Assembly (NCBI GenBank): GCA_037893225.1
Contig: JAZGUH010000327.1
Span: forward strand, 1,922,001-1,986,000
Reading direction: 5' to 3'
Origin: Hippasteria phrygiana
Taxonomy: Eukaryota > Echinodermata > Asteroidea > Valvatida > Goniasteridae
Length of the DNA stretch: 64,000 bases
Shown here: one piece after another, positions 11,861-21,418 of the stretch
Numbering within the stretch: position 1 is the stretch's first letter
How the letters are laid out: the number at the start of each line of letters is the position of its first letter
The notes under the pieces: model-generated
What the model was told of the DNA's origin: nothing
Seen by the model: only the letters and a program-made list of their open reading frames with translations
Database searches by the model: none
Program-made: the position numbers and the translations under genes

Positions 11861-12641
11861 AAAACTGGTTTGATGGATAGTTGAATCGTTCTATAGTTGT
11901 AGTTGAGAGTTTTAGTGCAATTAACCTGTGAAATATTGTTAACTTTTAAATAAATAAATATCTGCATTATCCCAAGTACGCTTCAAAATAGTACACTTCA
12001 AATCATTTCTTAATATTTAACACAATTGATCCTCATTCGAGGGTGAATCCTTTTCAGCTTAGTGCATCCATGCATTATGTGTTTTAGATTGAGAAATTGA
12101 GATAGGTGAACCTTCAAGCTGTTGCTGAAGCATCTTCCTCCAACAGTTTTCTCTTGTACATCATGTTTTTATGAATTTAGAACAAGTGGATTTGTTCCAT
12201 TTCGAGATGAGCTAGTTTCTAGCAATCCGCCAGAAGTGGGTCGAAGTTCGACGTCCTTTTGCCACCTGGGCATGGAATCATGTTGAAGGATTTAGACAAT
12301 ATTTTATCTTGGGCAAGATACTTTACATTTTATCTTTCAACACTGTTGATGGATTCTTCCTCATGCCATGGTCCATACAGAGACAAATTCTCTTTCCTCA
12401 GGGAGATGCTGAGGATAGACTAAATTAGCCAGGGAATCTTTGATGACATTTTGTGATTTCCAACGTTTTGCCTTGGATAGTTTTCAGGTTGTACATATCT
12501 TTTGTCAAGAGGATACAGTGCCCAGCCAACCACCATTTCTCACAATTTCAAGATCTTGTATGGGTCAAATCAAAATCTATTTTTTTTCCTGTGATGGGTG
12601 TGACCATTCGACCGGATGCCTCCCGTGGTCGACCGGTCTCG

Positions 12642-12650
12642 TATATAAAA
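12642..12650 (+). promoter_or_regulatory. TATA-box-like motif in gypsy B tail
   Basis: TATATAAAA lies just 3' of the GTGTGACC/TCGACCGG block shared with element A, which suggests the LTR promoter of this family. Confidence 0.4.
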
Positions 12651-13787
12651 TATCTTACACAGTTGTACTGCATTGATTTCATTTCACTTTTCATCATGCT
12701 CAGACCAACGTCAGATATCTTATAATGCAGATTTCTTCTTGAAGTGCTGCTTTTAGATATTTCCTCATGGATAGTGCTTCCGTCAAAATCATCTCTGTAA
12801 ATATTGTTTACTTTTTTTCATACATGTACAAACTTTTAGAACGTAGTAGAGATCGTACTTGTCTAGCTAAACTGTTAAGCGATTGGACAAAACTTTTCTT
12901 TGTGTTCGTGCGACCTCTTGCGATCGCGTTTTATGCAAATTACTGGCTGCTATCTTCATGCAAATTTAAATACACAGGTATAATCTTGCATAAAATCGGA
13001 CGATGGCCGAAAGGCCAGTTTCTTTATACTTTTAAAGTCCTCTTTTGTTACTAAAGTTGTTGTTACCTGAAAGCGCAGCCTAGCCTATATAGTATCACTC
13101 GTTTTCGAGCTGCGGAGAGCTACGCATGCAGTTCTGCACTGCAACGCTTATTGGCTTGTCAAAATGTTCAACGTGCATTGCCGCACAGTGTATTATTCAT
13201 TTCCCGCGTTTCGCAGTATAACGGGAAATACTTGTCTTAGGAATTCGATGTTAAGATGAAAGGTATAAATAGTGAAGGGAAAAGAATCAGTTCTAGCAAG
13301 CACTCCATATAGACACGTAACTTTCATTTTGTTTAATATTGGAATTGATTTCAGAGTGAAGCTCAACACTCTCACTGAGGAGAATTCTGAACAGTTTTTG
13401 GGCACAGGTTTTCAGAGCATTTTATTATTTTATCTCTGTTTTTTCCTGGACGTCGTCTTCTCCGATGAGGCGTTGGTATATTAAGAAACTGATATTTATA
13501 ATTTTGTAAATCGGTTATCTAAGTTCAGTGAACATTGTTCTGAGTTGAAAATTTTGACAATATTGCCTGAAAGTCCAGGAGTTTCCTTGTAATTATGTAA
13601 ATACATGTACACTGGCCGTGACTCTAATTAAGGCGACTTCGTGTCTCCTGTGCTTGGCTATCACCAATAAGAATTGTTGAGTGTGATTTTTTGTATAAGT
13701 GGAGTAAAGATAAGACTACTATTTTACGTGTGACTCCACCGTACACGTTGTGTTGGTACTGCAGTGGCACGAGTCGTGGAAGGCTAC

Positions 13788-13797
13788 GTGGTGAGTA
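13788..13797 (+). promoter_or_regulatory. Splice-donor-like site in gypsy B tail
   Basis: GTG|GTGAGTAC follows a block shared with the donor at 2183 of element A (CGTACACGTT and a GGCAC-G-GTCG motif). Shared position in two diverged elements supports a real 5' splice site. Confidence 0.4.
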
Positions 13798-16137
13798 CTT
13801 TTATTTGTTTTTGTAAAACTGACATTGTATATAAAATTGTTTCCAACTAGTGCGCTGAATTTCATTACCATTTTCTAGACTTACAAAAACATATGAAATG
13901 CACATTAGAACTTTTTGGATTCGGCTTTATGAATCCTTGACACACATGCAACCCGATTTTGTTCCAAGTTTTCTCTTAACTAGTGTACATAAATTAATAT
14001 TTGCAGCATGCACTCAGAAATAGGTGTGTGCCATGGTTGTTTTTCAGGACAGTCTGTAGTAAAGAAACCAGAAAAGTTTTGGAAGCAAATTATTGGATTA
14101 CTTGGGACATGTTTGAATTTTGTTGAGTCACCTTTATTGTCACAAAGAATGTAGTATAAGCATGAGTGGACAAAATGGTGACAAAAATGGGATTTTGTAC
14201 AGAAGTGTAATAGTTATAAATTAAGAGATATATTGAAATATACATGTCTCTTTCGAATTGAACAGAGCAACTTAAACACTAAAATCTCCAAACATTAGTC
14301 TAGTGGTTGAAAAGAGAATTGTGTGTAGACAATAAGTTTTGGAACTCTTAAGCAAATAGAACAATAAATACCTGGAATATTACTTGGAAACAATTTAGAA
14401 CCCTGCAAACAAACACAGAAGTTTGAAGTGTTTAGATATTTGAAAATATTCTGAAGTTGACTGTTATTGATTTACTTTTCACTGATACATGTAGTTTAAA
14501 TTTTGACTAACTATACAAGCATATGAAGAAAAGCACGTTTTGGGGCTCGAGTTTAAATATCTGAAACAAATTTAACAATACATCAATCTGTTTGACAATT
14601 TTGAACTGCCTCGTTTGGTAGAAATTGTAGTTGTTGAGGCATTTCAACAAAAGACAAACCTATAGTCTCTGCATGATTTGTGGATTTTTCTTTTTCTTAA
14701 AATCTCACTTTGTAAACTGCCTCATATGAATTTTACAAAATCCACAGACCTACGAAAGTTGTTAGTCTTTAAATTATGTCTATGGTGGGGTGAATACAAG
14801 TGCAGAATGAGAAATTGTAAATTGTTTGTTTGATGTTAATGTACATATTAATGTACATATTATAAATATTCTGTTGTCACCTGTTAGTCTTGGGGCATAA
14901 GACTACTTGTATTCACATTCCCCAACATTTCCAAATCATGAGTGATGGAAATGTACACACCTACTCAGAGTTTAAAATTGTCTTTGTATAACACTACAAT
15001 TTTAAATGCGAATAGACCTCCTTGAAAATTTGGAAAGGTGAAGGAATAACACTATTCTGATCTTCCCCAAAACACACAGGTGACAGTGTTGTAGAAAGAT
15101 CGATGAATTTTAATATAAACACATTTCTCTTTTATTTTTAGCCTTGATTCAGCTGAGCCTTGTCTCCATACACTGTTTTGTATAGACTCTGCGTAGGAGA
15201 TACGCCAACATAATAGTTGGTAGGTGAAAATACTCATTCTGGCCAACTCCTGTGTATTAAATTAAACTACAGTGGTAATTATTTAGATTTGTGCATACTG
15301 AAGTGCTATAATTTGCCATTTAATATAGACCAGTACATTTCTAGCAATTGTGACGACTCCTTATTAGCCTCAGAAGAAAGTTATCATCTTATTGAAAACT
15401 AATTATCGACTAGTATTTGTACTATTTTACTTTTCCGAGCCTCACCGGAACTGTAACAATTGGTCATATTTATCCAAATCAACCTCATGAATTTGCATTG
15501 TATGCATTGTATTAATAAAAAAAAATTTGGAAATTGGTTACAGGTACTACTCTGTCACTAATTGGCTGTCTTTTTTTATTAATACATTCCCTTAAATATC
15601 CTCATTTTGTGGAAGTGAGAAACAATTAGCTGAATAAAAAATTTTACTCACTGAGAATTGCTCTTTGGTCTTCTTATTCGGCAACCCCTGTTCCTTATTT
15701 CATTCTTTTTGAAATGTACAACCAAATTGTTGTTGGAAATATATCCTTTATTTTACCCCTCGGTAACATAACTCAATCCCTCAATAACATAGCCCCAATC
15801 CTGTACCCGAATGTAGCCCGAGCCCTAAATGTACATGTAGCCCAAACCCTGCACCTGATCTGAATGCAACCAGAACCTCCTCTCTGCCATTTATTACAGG
15901 ACACCTAGATTATATCTCCTCCTTAAAATCGACAAGGCTGGCAACCCTGTAGGGTCCATCGTCGCTGGTAATAGTTCCCCCACTAAACGGATTTCTCAAT
16001 TTTTATCGATAGCTTTCTCAAGCCCCTCAAATCTCAGATCTCATCGTACATCCACGATATACCCCAGACATCTTAAGGGAGCTTAAAGGAATCGAGCATC
16101 AGAAGCAAATTTCAAAGAGCTGCTTAACAACAAGAAT

Positions 16138-16321
16138 TTGCTTAAGCACAAAAAACGTGCTTAGTAAACTCAGGTTTATTAAATACATCACATGGAGTTT
16201 TGGCTGGTAACCTGCTTTTATTAACTCTAACTCCAGGGCATGTAGGGTGCTTGCAAAATCATATTAAAATTGGAGGATTTGGGACTGTTAAGGTTAGGCA
16301 GGGTTTTTTGTGCTTAAGCAA
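16138..16321. repeat. Inverted-repeat (MITE-like) element
   Basis: Perfect 19-bp arms TTGCTTAAGCACAAAAAAC (16138-16156) and its complement (16303-16321) enclose about 146 bp. No coding capacity. The arms themselves contain the palindrome GCTTAAGC. A duplicated target site was not identified. Confidence 0.65.
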
Positions 16322-16920
16322 TTTTAGTACTTAAATTGGCCCCTTTTACCGGGCCCCATACAAGCCTTTATTTTTTGGTCAAGTTAGAGTCACGTTATAC
16401 ATTCCAAAATGACTTCTACAACCAACAGCAGACTTCACTTAACCCTAACCTTCCCAAATTATCTCAAATCCTCTTTGCCAAATGAAGGAATAATATGCAT
16501 GGGGATTGAGGCTGTATGGCAAAATGCATCGGTTAATTTTGCAGGATGCACTGTGTCACGGTGTAGGCAGTCGCTGTACCTTTCTTTGTTTGTGCTTAGC
16601 CATGCATAAATTTAGGCCTAGATAACACTTAGAAATCATCTGCACTGCTTCTGAATATCATCGGCACTGCCGTAACATTTCAACAGCACTGCTGGAGAAT
16701 GTTGCAGGATTGAGGCAGTGGCCACCCCTCCAGGGAACAAATTCAAGAAATAACATTCTTGGAGGATTGAGGCTGTATCAACTTTTTACATCGAAGTGCT
16801 TATTTTGCCGTAAACCAGTCTTGCCTTTTCCTGCTATTCAGCCACAAAATTCTTTGAGCATGCGCAGTCAGTCGTTTCTTGGCGTGCTCAACTTCATAAT
16901 AGCAATAAAATGCTCTACCT

Positions 16921-16996
16921 GTCGAGTTGGCACATGGTCGGGTAGTTAACGCTGCTGTCTCAAAAACGACAGTGATACTTGTTGTACAGGTTCGAC
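16921..16996 (+). repeat. tRNA-like / SINE-head-like segment
   Basis: An A-box-like TGGTCGGGTAGTTAACGC and a B-box GGTTCGACCCC are spaced as in tRNA genes, with a plausible anticodon hairpin (CTGTC / GACAG) between them. The B box runs into a C19 tract. The acceptor stem does not close, so a tRNA-derived SINE or tRNA pseudogene is more likely than a functional tRNA. Confidence 0.4.
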
Positions 16997-18004
16997 CCCC
17001 CCCCCCCCCCCCCCAAGAAGTAGGAAATGCTTTGTTGTACTATTTTTAATCACATTTATGATGCTACTCCTAGTGTGATATAGTCAGTCTAACAAAATCC
17101 GGCAGAAAATATACATTTTCTTGTTCACAATAGGCCTACATGTAACTGAATAACTGATTTGCATTTATACACATTTTTTTCAATTGAGCATGCACAGCAC
17201 ACTATACTTTGTGTTTTACAACACTTTTTCGTTTGTTTGTGTAGGAGCATTTTGATAGCAGCAATTTGAGCCTCAGCCATCCCTACAGTCTTTCCGCATC
17301 GCTCACTTTGTTACACTGAGGAAGTCACCCCAGGCTTACAACAGAGGTCCATGCCTTACCACACAGGACACTGGTGTATCAACCATAATAGCTGAGCATT
17401 CACACACTGCTGCATCACCATGCTCAGCATCTGAAAATTGGCATCTGAATATTGATTTTGAATGTGGAAGCTTCTAAAAAAAATTAAAAGCATATTCTTT
17501 CTTTTCAGTTCTTGGTCTGGACAGAATTCCTTATTTGATACCATTCATTTGTCTTAATTATGGCATTGCATTTGCAACCACCAAAAAGATGTAAATCCGA
17601 TGGCCCCATGGGTCTTATATGCATAGTTTGGGTGCTTCCCAGATGTTCTTTTACTTGCTCTTCTTTTGAGTGCTCCTTGATGAGGTTGAAGGGTCACACT
17701 GTTTCCACCTTGCTCGTCTGTGTCTGCGCGTGTTGTGTATACAGTCTAGTCTGGGAATGAACATTCTTAAAGTTGATTGGTCTATACATGTAGAACCATT
17801 ACATGTACATTGATGTCCAAAGACTAAAAGATCAAGGTTACTGAACAAAATTTATCACCGTTAATATGTGATTTATTTGGGCCCCAGTGGAGAATTTGTA
17901 TTTTGGAACATTCCTGACTTGTTTACATTCACTTTCAGTTTCCCTTTTTTGTTGTTTTAGTGTTACTCACATTTTTGGTTACTCGTGCAAAGCGGTTCGG
18001 GTGA

Positions 18005-18085
18005 CACACAGTTCTCTTAGCAGTGCAGTGGTTCTGCTTGTACTTAGAGAATACTGATGTGAGTGGTTCGATTCCACTGCTGCTT
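18005..18085 (+). repeat. Second tRNA-like segment
   Basis: A T-arm with a 5-bp stem and loop (GTGGTTCGATTCCAC) follows an A-box-like TTAGCAGTGCAGTGGTTC at pol III promoter spacing. No matching acceptor stem was found. It fits a SINE head or tRNA pseudogene. Confidence 0.35.
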
Positions 18086-18599
18086 CACTGATCAGGATTT
18101 GTGAGGGACACTTACACCATGATGTTGATAAATAATATGTATATTGTTGACCTGGACTAAAGATCAAACCGAACAGCTTTGACTTGATTGACTGTACATT
18201 GAGCTTCCGCTTGTTCAAACTTTTTGTTCATTCTAAACAAGCTTTGCACGATTTTATGTTTCATTGTTATTGAAATGTTATATTTTGATGATTTCATTTT
18301 GTTTTTCTAAATACAGTAGTCATAATGGCAGTTTTATTACAAACTGGTAAATGTTGGCTTACCAGGACATGTATTTCAAGAGGGGGTTGGTATTTGTATG
18401 CATTTAAAGTCCTTTTTATTTAGACATACAACATGTTTAAATTGGAAATGTTTTCTCTTACTTGGCCTTTTGTAAATATTAATAACTTAATTGTATGTTT
18501 ATCTGTTAAGAGGAAAAATTCAGTCAGCAACTAGCAACAGTTAATCAGTTAATTAATTAAGTAATTTTACGTTAATATATGGAAGCAGGGAGGGAAAAA

Positions 18600-18780
18600 A
18601 TTCCCCTCCCCATCGTAGCACCAGGGGAGCGCGCCGCGTGTGCGATCTTTGGTTGGGACGTAAACACGCGCGTGCGAACTCTGGAAACAAAATGGCTTCT
18701 AATCCGAAGTTGACACAACTCTTGCTATCAACGGCCCTAGGATGGGGACAGTATGAACGCCCTCTGGCGGCAGGTTGAAA
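18600..18780 (+). promoter_or_regulatory. CpG-rich patch with AAAATGGC start and CTCF-like motif
   Basis: This short GC- and CpG-rich stretch in AT-rich surroundings contains GCGCGCCGCGTGTGCG and ACACGCGCGTGCG. A short frame of 28 residues starts at the ATG of AAAATGGCTTC (18691) and ends at 18777. ACGCCCTCTGGCGGCAG (18757-18773) on the opposite strand reads CTGCCGCCAGAGGGCGT, which resembles the CTCF consensus. It could be a host promoter or first exon, but no downstream exon was found. Confidence 0.3.
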
Positions 18781-18976
18781 AATGTCAAAAATGAATTTTT
18801 AATTGATTTGTGTGGCAAAGTTTGCAGTAATCGCTACAAAAAAATATGTATGATGACCTTCATACAAAGTCAGGTACATGGATTGACAATGTTGTTCTAC
18901 ATGTACCCGCCATAACACCATGCGTTTGTAATAAAACAAACGTCTACCTTTAGATTATTTATGATTTATTTTAAGT

Positions 18977-18996
18977 GGGGCGGCCATGGCCGCCCC
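18977..18996. repeat. 20-bp perfect GC palindrome at element junction
   Basis: GGGGCGGCCATGGCCGCCCC is perfectly self-complementary. It lies about 15 bases before the point where homology to the Gmr1-like gag begins. Confidence 0.85.
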
Positions 18997-19011
18997 CGTT
19001 GCGACGCATCT

Positions 19012-19470
19012 GCAGTGTAGTGAATATGCTACAGTTAAAGCAACCATTTTGAATGCTTATGAGTTGGTTCCTGAGGTCTATAGGCAGAAATTTCGAAAAT
19101 TGACTATATCAAATGGCCAGACATTTGTCGAATTCGCTAGACAAAAGGAAATTGTGTTTGATCGATGGTATCGGTCTCTCAAAAAGTTGAGAAGAAATTT
19201 GAGGAGTATGGGTAAAACTATTTCCAGTCAAAGGGTATCTACAGACACACTGATAAGGGCAAGTCGGGTTCCGAGGCACAGTCTAGCACTGTTAATCCTG
19301 ATCCATCGGAAAAGAAGCCGTCATCACCAAGTGGAACTAAGGAGGACCGAAAAAAGAAGTTTTTTCCTCCCATCACATGTGATTACTGTCACAAAAAGGG
19401 CCACACGAAGACGAGATGCTTCAAGTTCATCGCTGACGAGCGAGAGCGTTTCGTTCGCTTTTGTCCGTTA
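19012..19470 (+). pseudogene. Gmr1-like gag fragment with CCHC knuckle (copy 2)
   Basis: The end of the capsid region reads AYELVPEVYRQKFRKL, as in the main copy, and continues to FVEFARQKEIVFDRWY. One base seems to be lost in the A run near 19185. In the next frame a basic, Ser-rich linker leads to CDYCHKKGHTKTRC, a CX2CX4HX4C nucleocapsid knuckle near 19378-19420. Gag of the Gmr1-like lineage is the proposed ancestor of the vertebrate SCAN domain. Frameshifts make it a pseudogene. Confidence 0.85.
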
Positions 19471-19619
19471 GGACACTAGGAAGTCCGGTGAGGCCGATGG
19501 CAACCGTGTTTCTTCTTCGAAGGTGCTTGATGATATCAACCCAGTTGATGAAATCTACAAAGATTTTGTTCATCGTGGGGATATGTCGTGTGCGTCTGAG
19601 GAAGTCCAGTTGTTACCCT

Positions 19620-19918
19620 AAGGAATACAGGCGCGTCACAGTAACTGATGCTGGAGGATGTGTTGTCATTGTCTCCAGAAAGTTCGCTGAATGCGAAAAT
19701 GTTGATTCAAGGTGTTGAGGGTAATTTTATGCCTGTCCCGTTGCATAGGGTAAATCTGAAACGTGACTTGTTCACTGGCCCTGTGGATGTTGGAGTTGTT
19801 CCTAGTCTGCCGATGAAAGGTGTCGGATTTTGGCTAGGTAATGACGTTGCGGGAGGTAAAGTGTCGGCATCCTCTATTGTCTCTGCATGGTGAACCTTTG
19901 GATGAGCCAGAAATTCAT
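19620..19918 (+). pseudogene. Gmr1-like protease fragment (copy 2)
   Basis: It matches the protease of the main copy almost base for base: active-site region NTGASQ (Asp replaced, with a stop two codons on from GTAACT), LSPESSLNAKMLIQG, FTGPVDVGVVPSLPMKGVGF and LGNDVAGGKV. The loss of the catalytic Asp and the stop show it is dead. A later base change also shifts the frame near 19885. Confidence 0.8.
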
Positions 19919-19925
19919 TCTGTTA

Positions 19926-20031
19926 AGGAGAAACAACGAAAGAGTGGACAATTTTTGATTGGAATTGGCGATGACGCGAAGCGTCCAACCATTCCAATCA
20001 AAGAATGTCCACCTTTTGAGTCGTTTCTCCG
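19926..20031. repeat. Large imperfect hairpin next to Kolobok-like insertion
   Basis: GGAGAAACAACGAAAGAGTGGACA...TTTGATTGGAATTGG pairs with CCATTCCAATCAAAGAATGTCCACCTTTTGAGTCGTTTCTCC. The arms are about 42 bases with few mismatches and the loop is about 20 bases. It begins where homology to the Gmr1-like protease-linker stops, so it is probably the end of an older foldback element into which the Kolobok-like element later inserted. Confidence 0.65.
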
Positions 20032-20037
20032 ACTTAA

Positions 20038-20660
20038 AGGAAACATGATTTAGGATTTATATTGCATTATTCCTGCTTAAAACAATAAAGTATTATCTTG
20101 ACAATGATGTTTTGTGTCCAAAGACAATTATTTCCCAGATTAAATATGAGAAAACAATTTTTGAATATGTTTGTCCAAGCTACTCCGCCCCCTGAGTGGG
20201 ACCCTCATTAACATAAGTGTGTGACGTAGATCAAGGCACATTAACCATTCATCACGGGTATGCATTGTGTGTACATTGTACGGCGAAAATTCTTCGTCCA
20301 AAATCTGAGCAAAATATAGTGTTTTTCGGCAATGCCGACAAGGTGTGTGGCTGCTGGGTGCAGCAAAACAACGACGGGTGGAGTAAGCCTTCATTTATTT
20401 CCAACTGAAGCGAAATATCGGAGAATTTGGACGGCGAAAGTGAAGGTGACAAGAGCAAAAAGGTCCGGCCCCAGCAGCTTTTCAGCGTTATGTAGCGACC
20501 ACTTTGAGCCGTGGTGTTTCGATACTGGTATTTTCAAATCCTTTGGGATGACCATTAAAAATATGCTCAAGTCCACTGCCATCCCAACAAAGTTCCCAGA
20601 TGTGAGTAAGATAAAGGCGAAAGCAGGTAAACGGCCCATTCCCCGAGGAGCCTTCGCTAA

Positions 20661-20691
<31 letters not shown>

Positions 20692-21003
20692 ATCAGGGTA
20701 AGTTCGATGTTAGTTGTTGTTGCAACTTACGAAATTGTACGTGTAGACCTAGTGTGTGTATACGGGCCGGGTCCAGACTATCGAGTCGATCCATGAATTT
20801 CGGTGCCTCGGTCTACGTCACGAACAGCGCCCTCAATTTGAGTCTCAACAAATTTCAAAAAGGGGGGTCAATTTTTGAGCGGCAAATAATCACACTAAAA
20901 CTTCGCTTGAACCAGTTTGGCTTTTAATTCACATTTAATACATATAAATGAATTTATTTATGAAATAAAATGTGATCCGGTCAATTTGAGAAGCATGGTT
21001 CCT
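20038..21003 (+). mobile_element. Kolobok-like DNA transposon remnant (TTAA-flanked) carrying a THAP domain
   Basis: Both ends are flanked by TTAA (20034-20037 and 21004-21007). The left end reads AGGAAACATG and the right end, reverse complemented, reads AGGAACCATG. TTAA target duplications plus a THAP-type DNA-binding domain are the known combination in Kolobok transposons. The 966-bp length is far too short for a full transposase. The interior contains a G30 run at 20661-20690. Confidence 0.65.
20332..20796 (+). CDS. THAP-domain protein fragment
   Basis: The frame starts MPTRCVAAGCS and has a full THAP zinc-finger pattern: Cys5 and Cys10, Trp33 in RRIWTAK, Cys54-X2-His57 in CSDHF, and an AVPTIF-like AIPTKFP at about residues 85-91. 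THAP domains bind DNA in transposases (P element, Kolobok) and host regulators. After residue about 105 the frame runs through a G30 tract as poly-Gly, then GGGTAAGT gives a possible splice donor at about 20697. It is probably the first exon of the transposase. No catalytic domain is present. Confidence 0.75.
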
Positions 21004-21173
21004 TTAAACTACGTCCCTTTCACACCCATTGTCAGGATTTCAAGGGAACAAAAATTGTCTATTCTTACTAATGCTTTGAGGTATGAGATGAATTAAATGA
21101 ATTAAGTTAACTGTACATTCTTGAAAAAGAATGGACACTTTCCTGAATAGAGTGACGTCAGAAGAGTAGTTTA

Positions 21174-21396
21174 ATTGGAGGAGAGGTTTCCAGAAATTTT
21201 CCCCGAGTGTGCAGTGACGAGATCCCAGTCGAAACAGATGGAAAAGGAGGTTGCAGAGTCAGTGCCTATAGAGGACTCTGGTGTTTGGCTGGCTGAAACT
21301 TTCTTCAATAATGTAGAAGAAAATGAGGGAGTGTCTCAAGATGCTAAGTTGAGCCGATCCTCGCTGATAGAGCAGCAGAAAGCGGACCCATATTTG
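21174..21396 (+). pseudogene. Gmr1-like gag-pol linker fragment (copy 2)
   Basis: It matches 35560-35775 of the main copy: FPEIFPECAVTRSQSKQMEKEV, WLAETFFNNVEENEGVSQDAK and LIEQQKADP. Homology stops at about 21396, about 20 bases before a mariner-type element. The linker lies before the integrase zinc finger in the intact order. Confidence 0.8.
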
Positions 21397-21418
21397 TATA
21401 GCACTGTGTGTGACTATA

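Larger units (their letters stand above)
6756..15772 (+). mobile_element. Gypsy element B, decayed, with long 3' tail
   Basis: Domain order is gag (CCHC knuckle), protease, RT, RNase H, integrase, hydrophobic mini-ORF and a roughly 4-kb non-coding tail, which is the standard Ty3/gypsy order. At least seven frameshifts or stops interrupt the coding region. Several stops are explained by C-to-T change, for example CGA to TGA at 10478 and CAG or CAA to TAG at about 10982. The tail ends in CCCCTCGGTAACA, like element A. No 5' LTR was found upstream of gag, so the copy is 5'-truncated or its LTR is too diverged to see. Confidence 0.8.
11861..15772 (+). repeat. Non-coding 3' tail / LTR-like region of gypsy B
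   Basis: Non-coding DNA with AATAAATAAATA near 11947, a GTGTGACC/TCGACCGG block at 12599-12640 followed by TATATAAAA (12642-12650), a CGTACACGTT block with GGCACGAGTCGTGG leading to the donor at 13791, and a terminal AACCCCTGTTCC ... CCCCTCGGTAACA. These landmarks are in the same order as in the tail of element A. An imperfect direct repeat of ATGTACATATTA is at about 14840-14860. The left LTR edge is unknown. Confidence 0.45.
15773..18580. other. Non-coding interval with small repeats
   Basis: No protein domain is recognised. It holds degenerate TAGCCCNAACCCT repeats around 15800-15860, the inverted-repeat element at 16138-16321, two tRNA-like boxes (16921-16996 and 18005-18085) and a C19 run at 16996-17014. 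Confidence 0.55.
19012..21396 (+). mobile_element. Truncated second copy of the Gmr1-like element
   Basis: The sequence closely matches 35139-35790 of the main Gmr1-like element: the gag end, the protease and the gag-pol linker before the integrase zinc finger. It starts abruptly inside gag and ends abruptly inside the linker (GCGGACCCA), with neither LTR. It is split between about 19922 and 21173 by inserted DNA that includes a Kolobok-like element. It retains the CCHC knuckle region that the main copy has lost. Confidence 0.88.

Noticed and set aside
1..13800. Elements A and B sharing one middle LTR as a tandem LTR-int-LTR-int-LTR structure
   Set aside because: The A and B C-terminal regions and tails are too diverged, and DNA after 3591 does not resemble DNA after 15772; the shared landmarks show only family relationship.
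16921..16996. Functional tRNA gene
   Set aside because: No closing acceptor stem and the B box runs into poly(C).
20391..20639. Minus-strand ORF opposite the THAP domain
   Set aside because: Antisense of a well-supported THAP finger.
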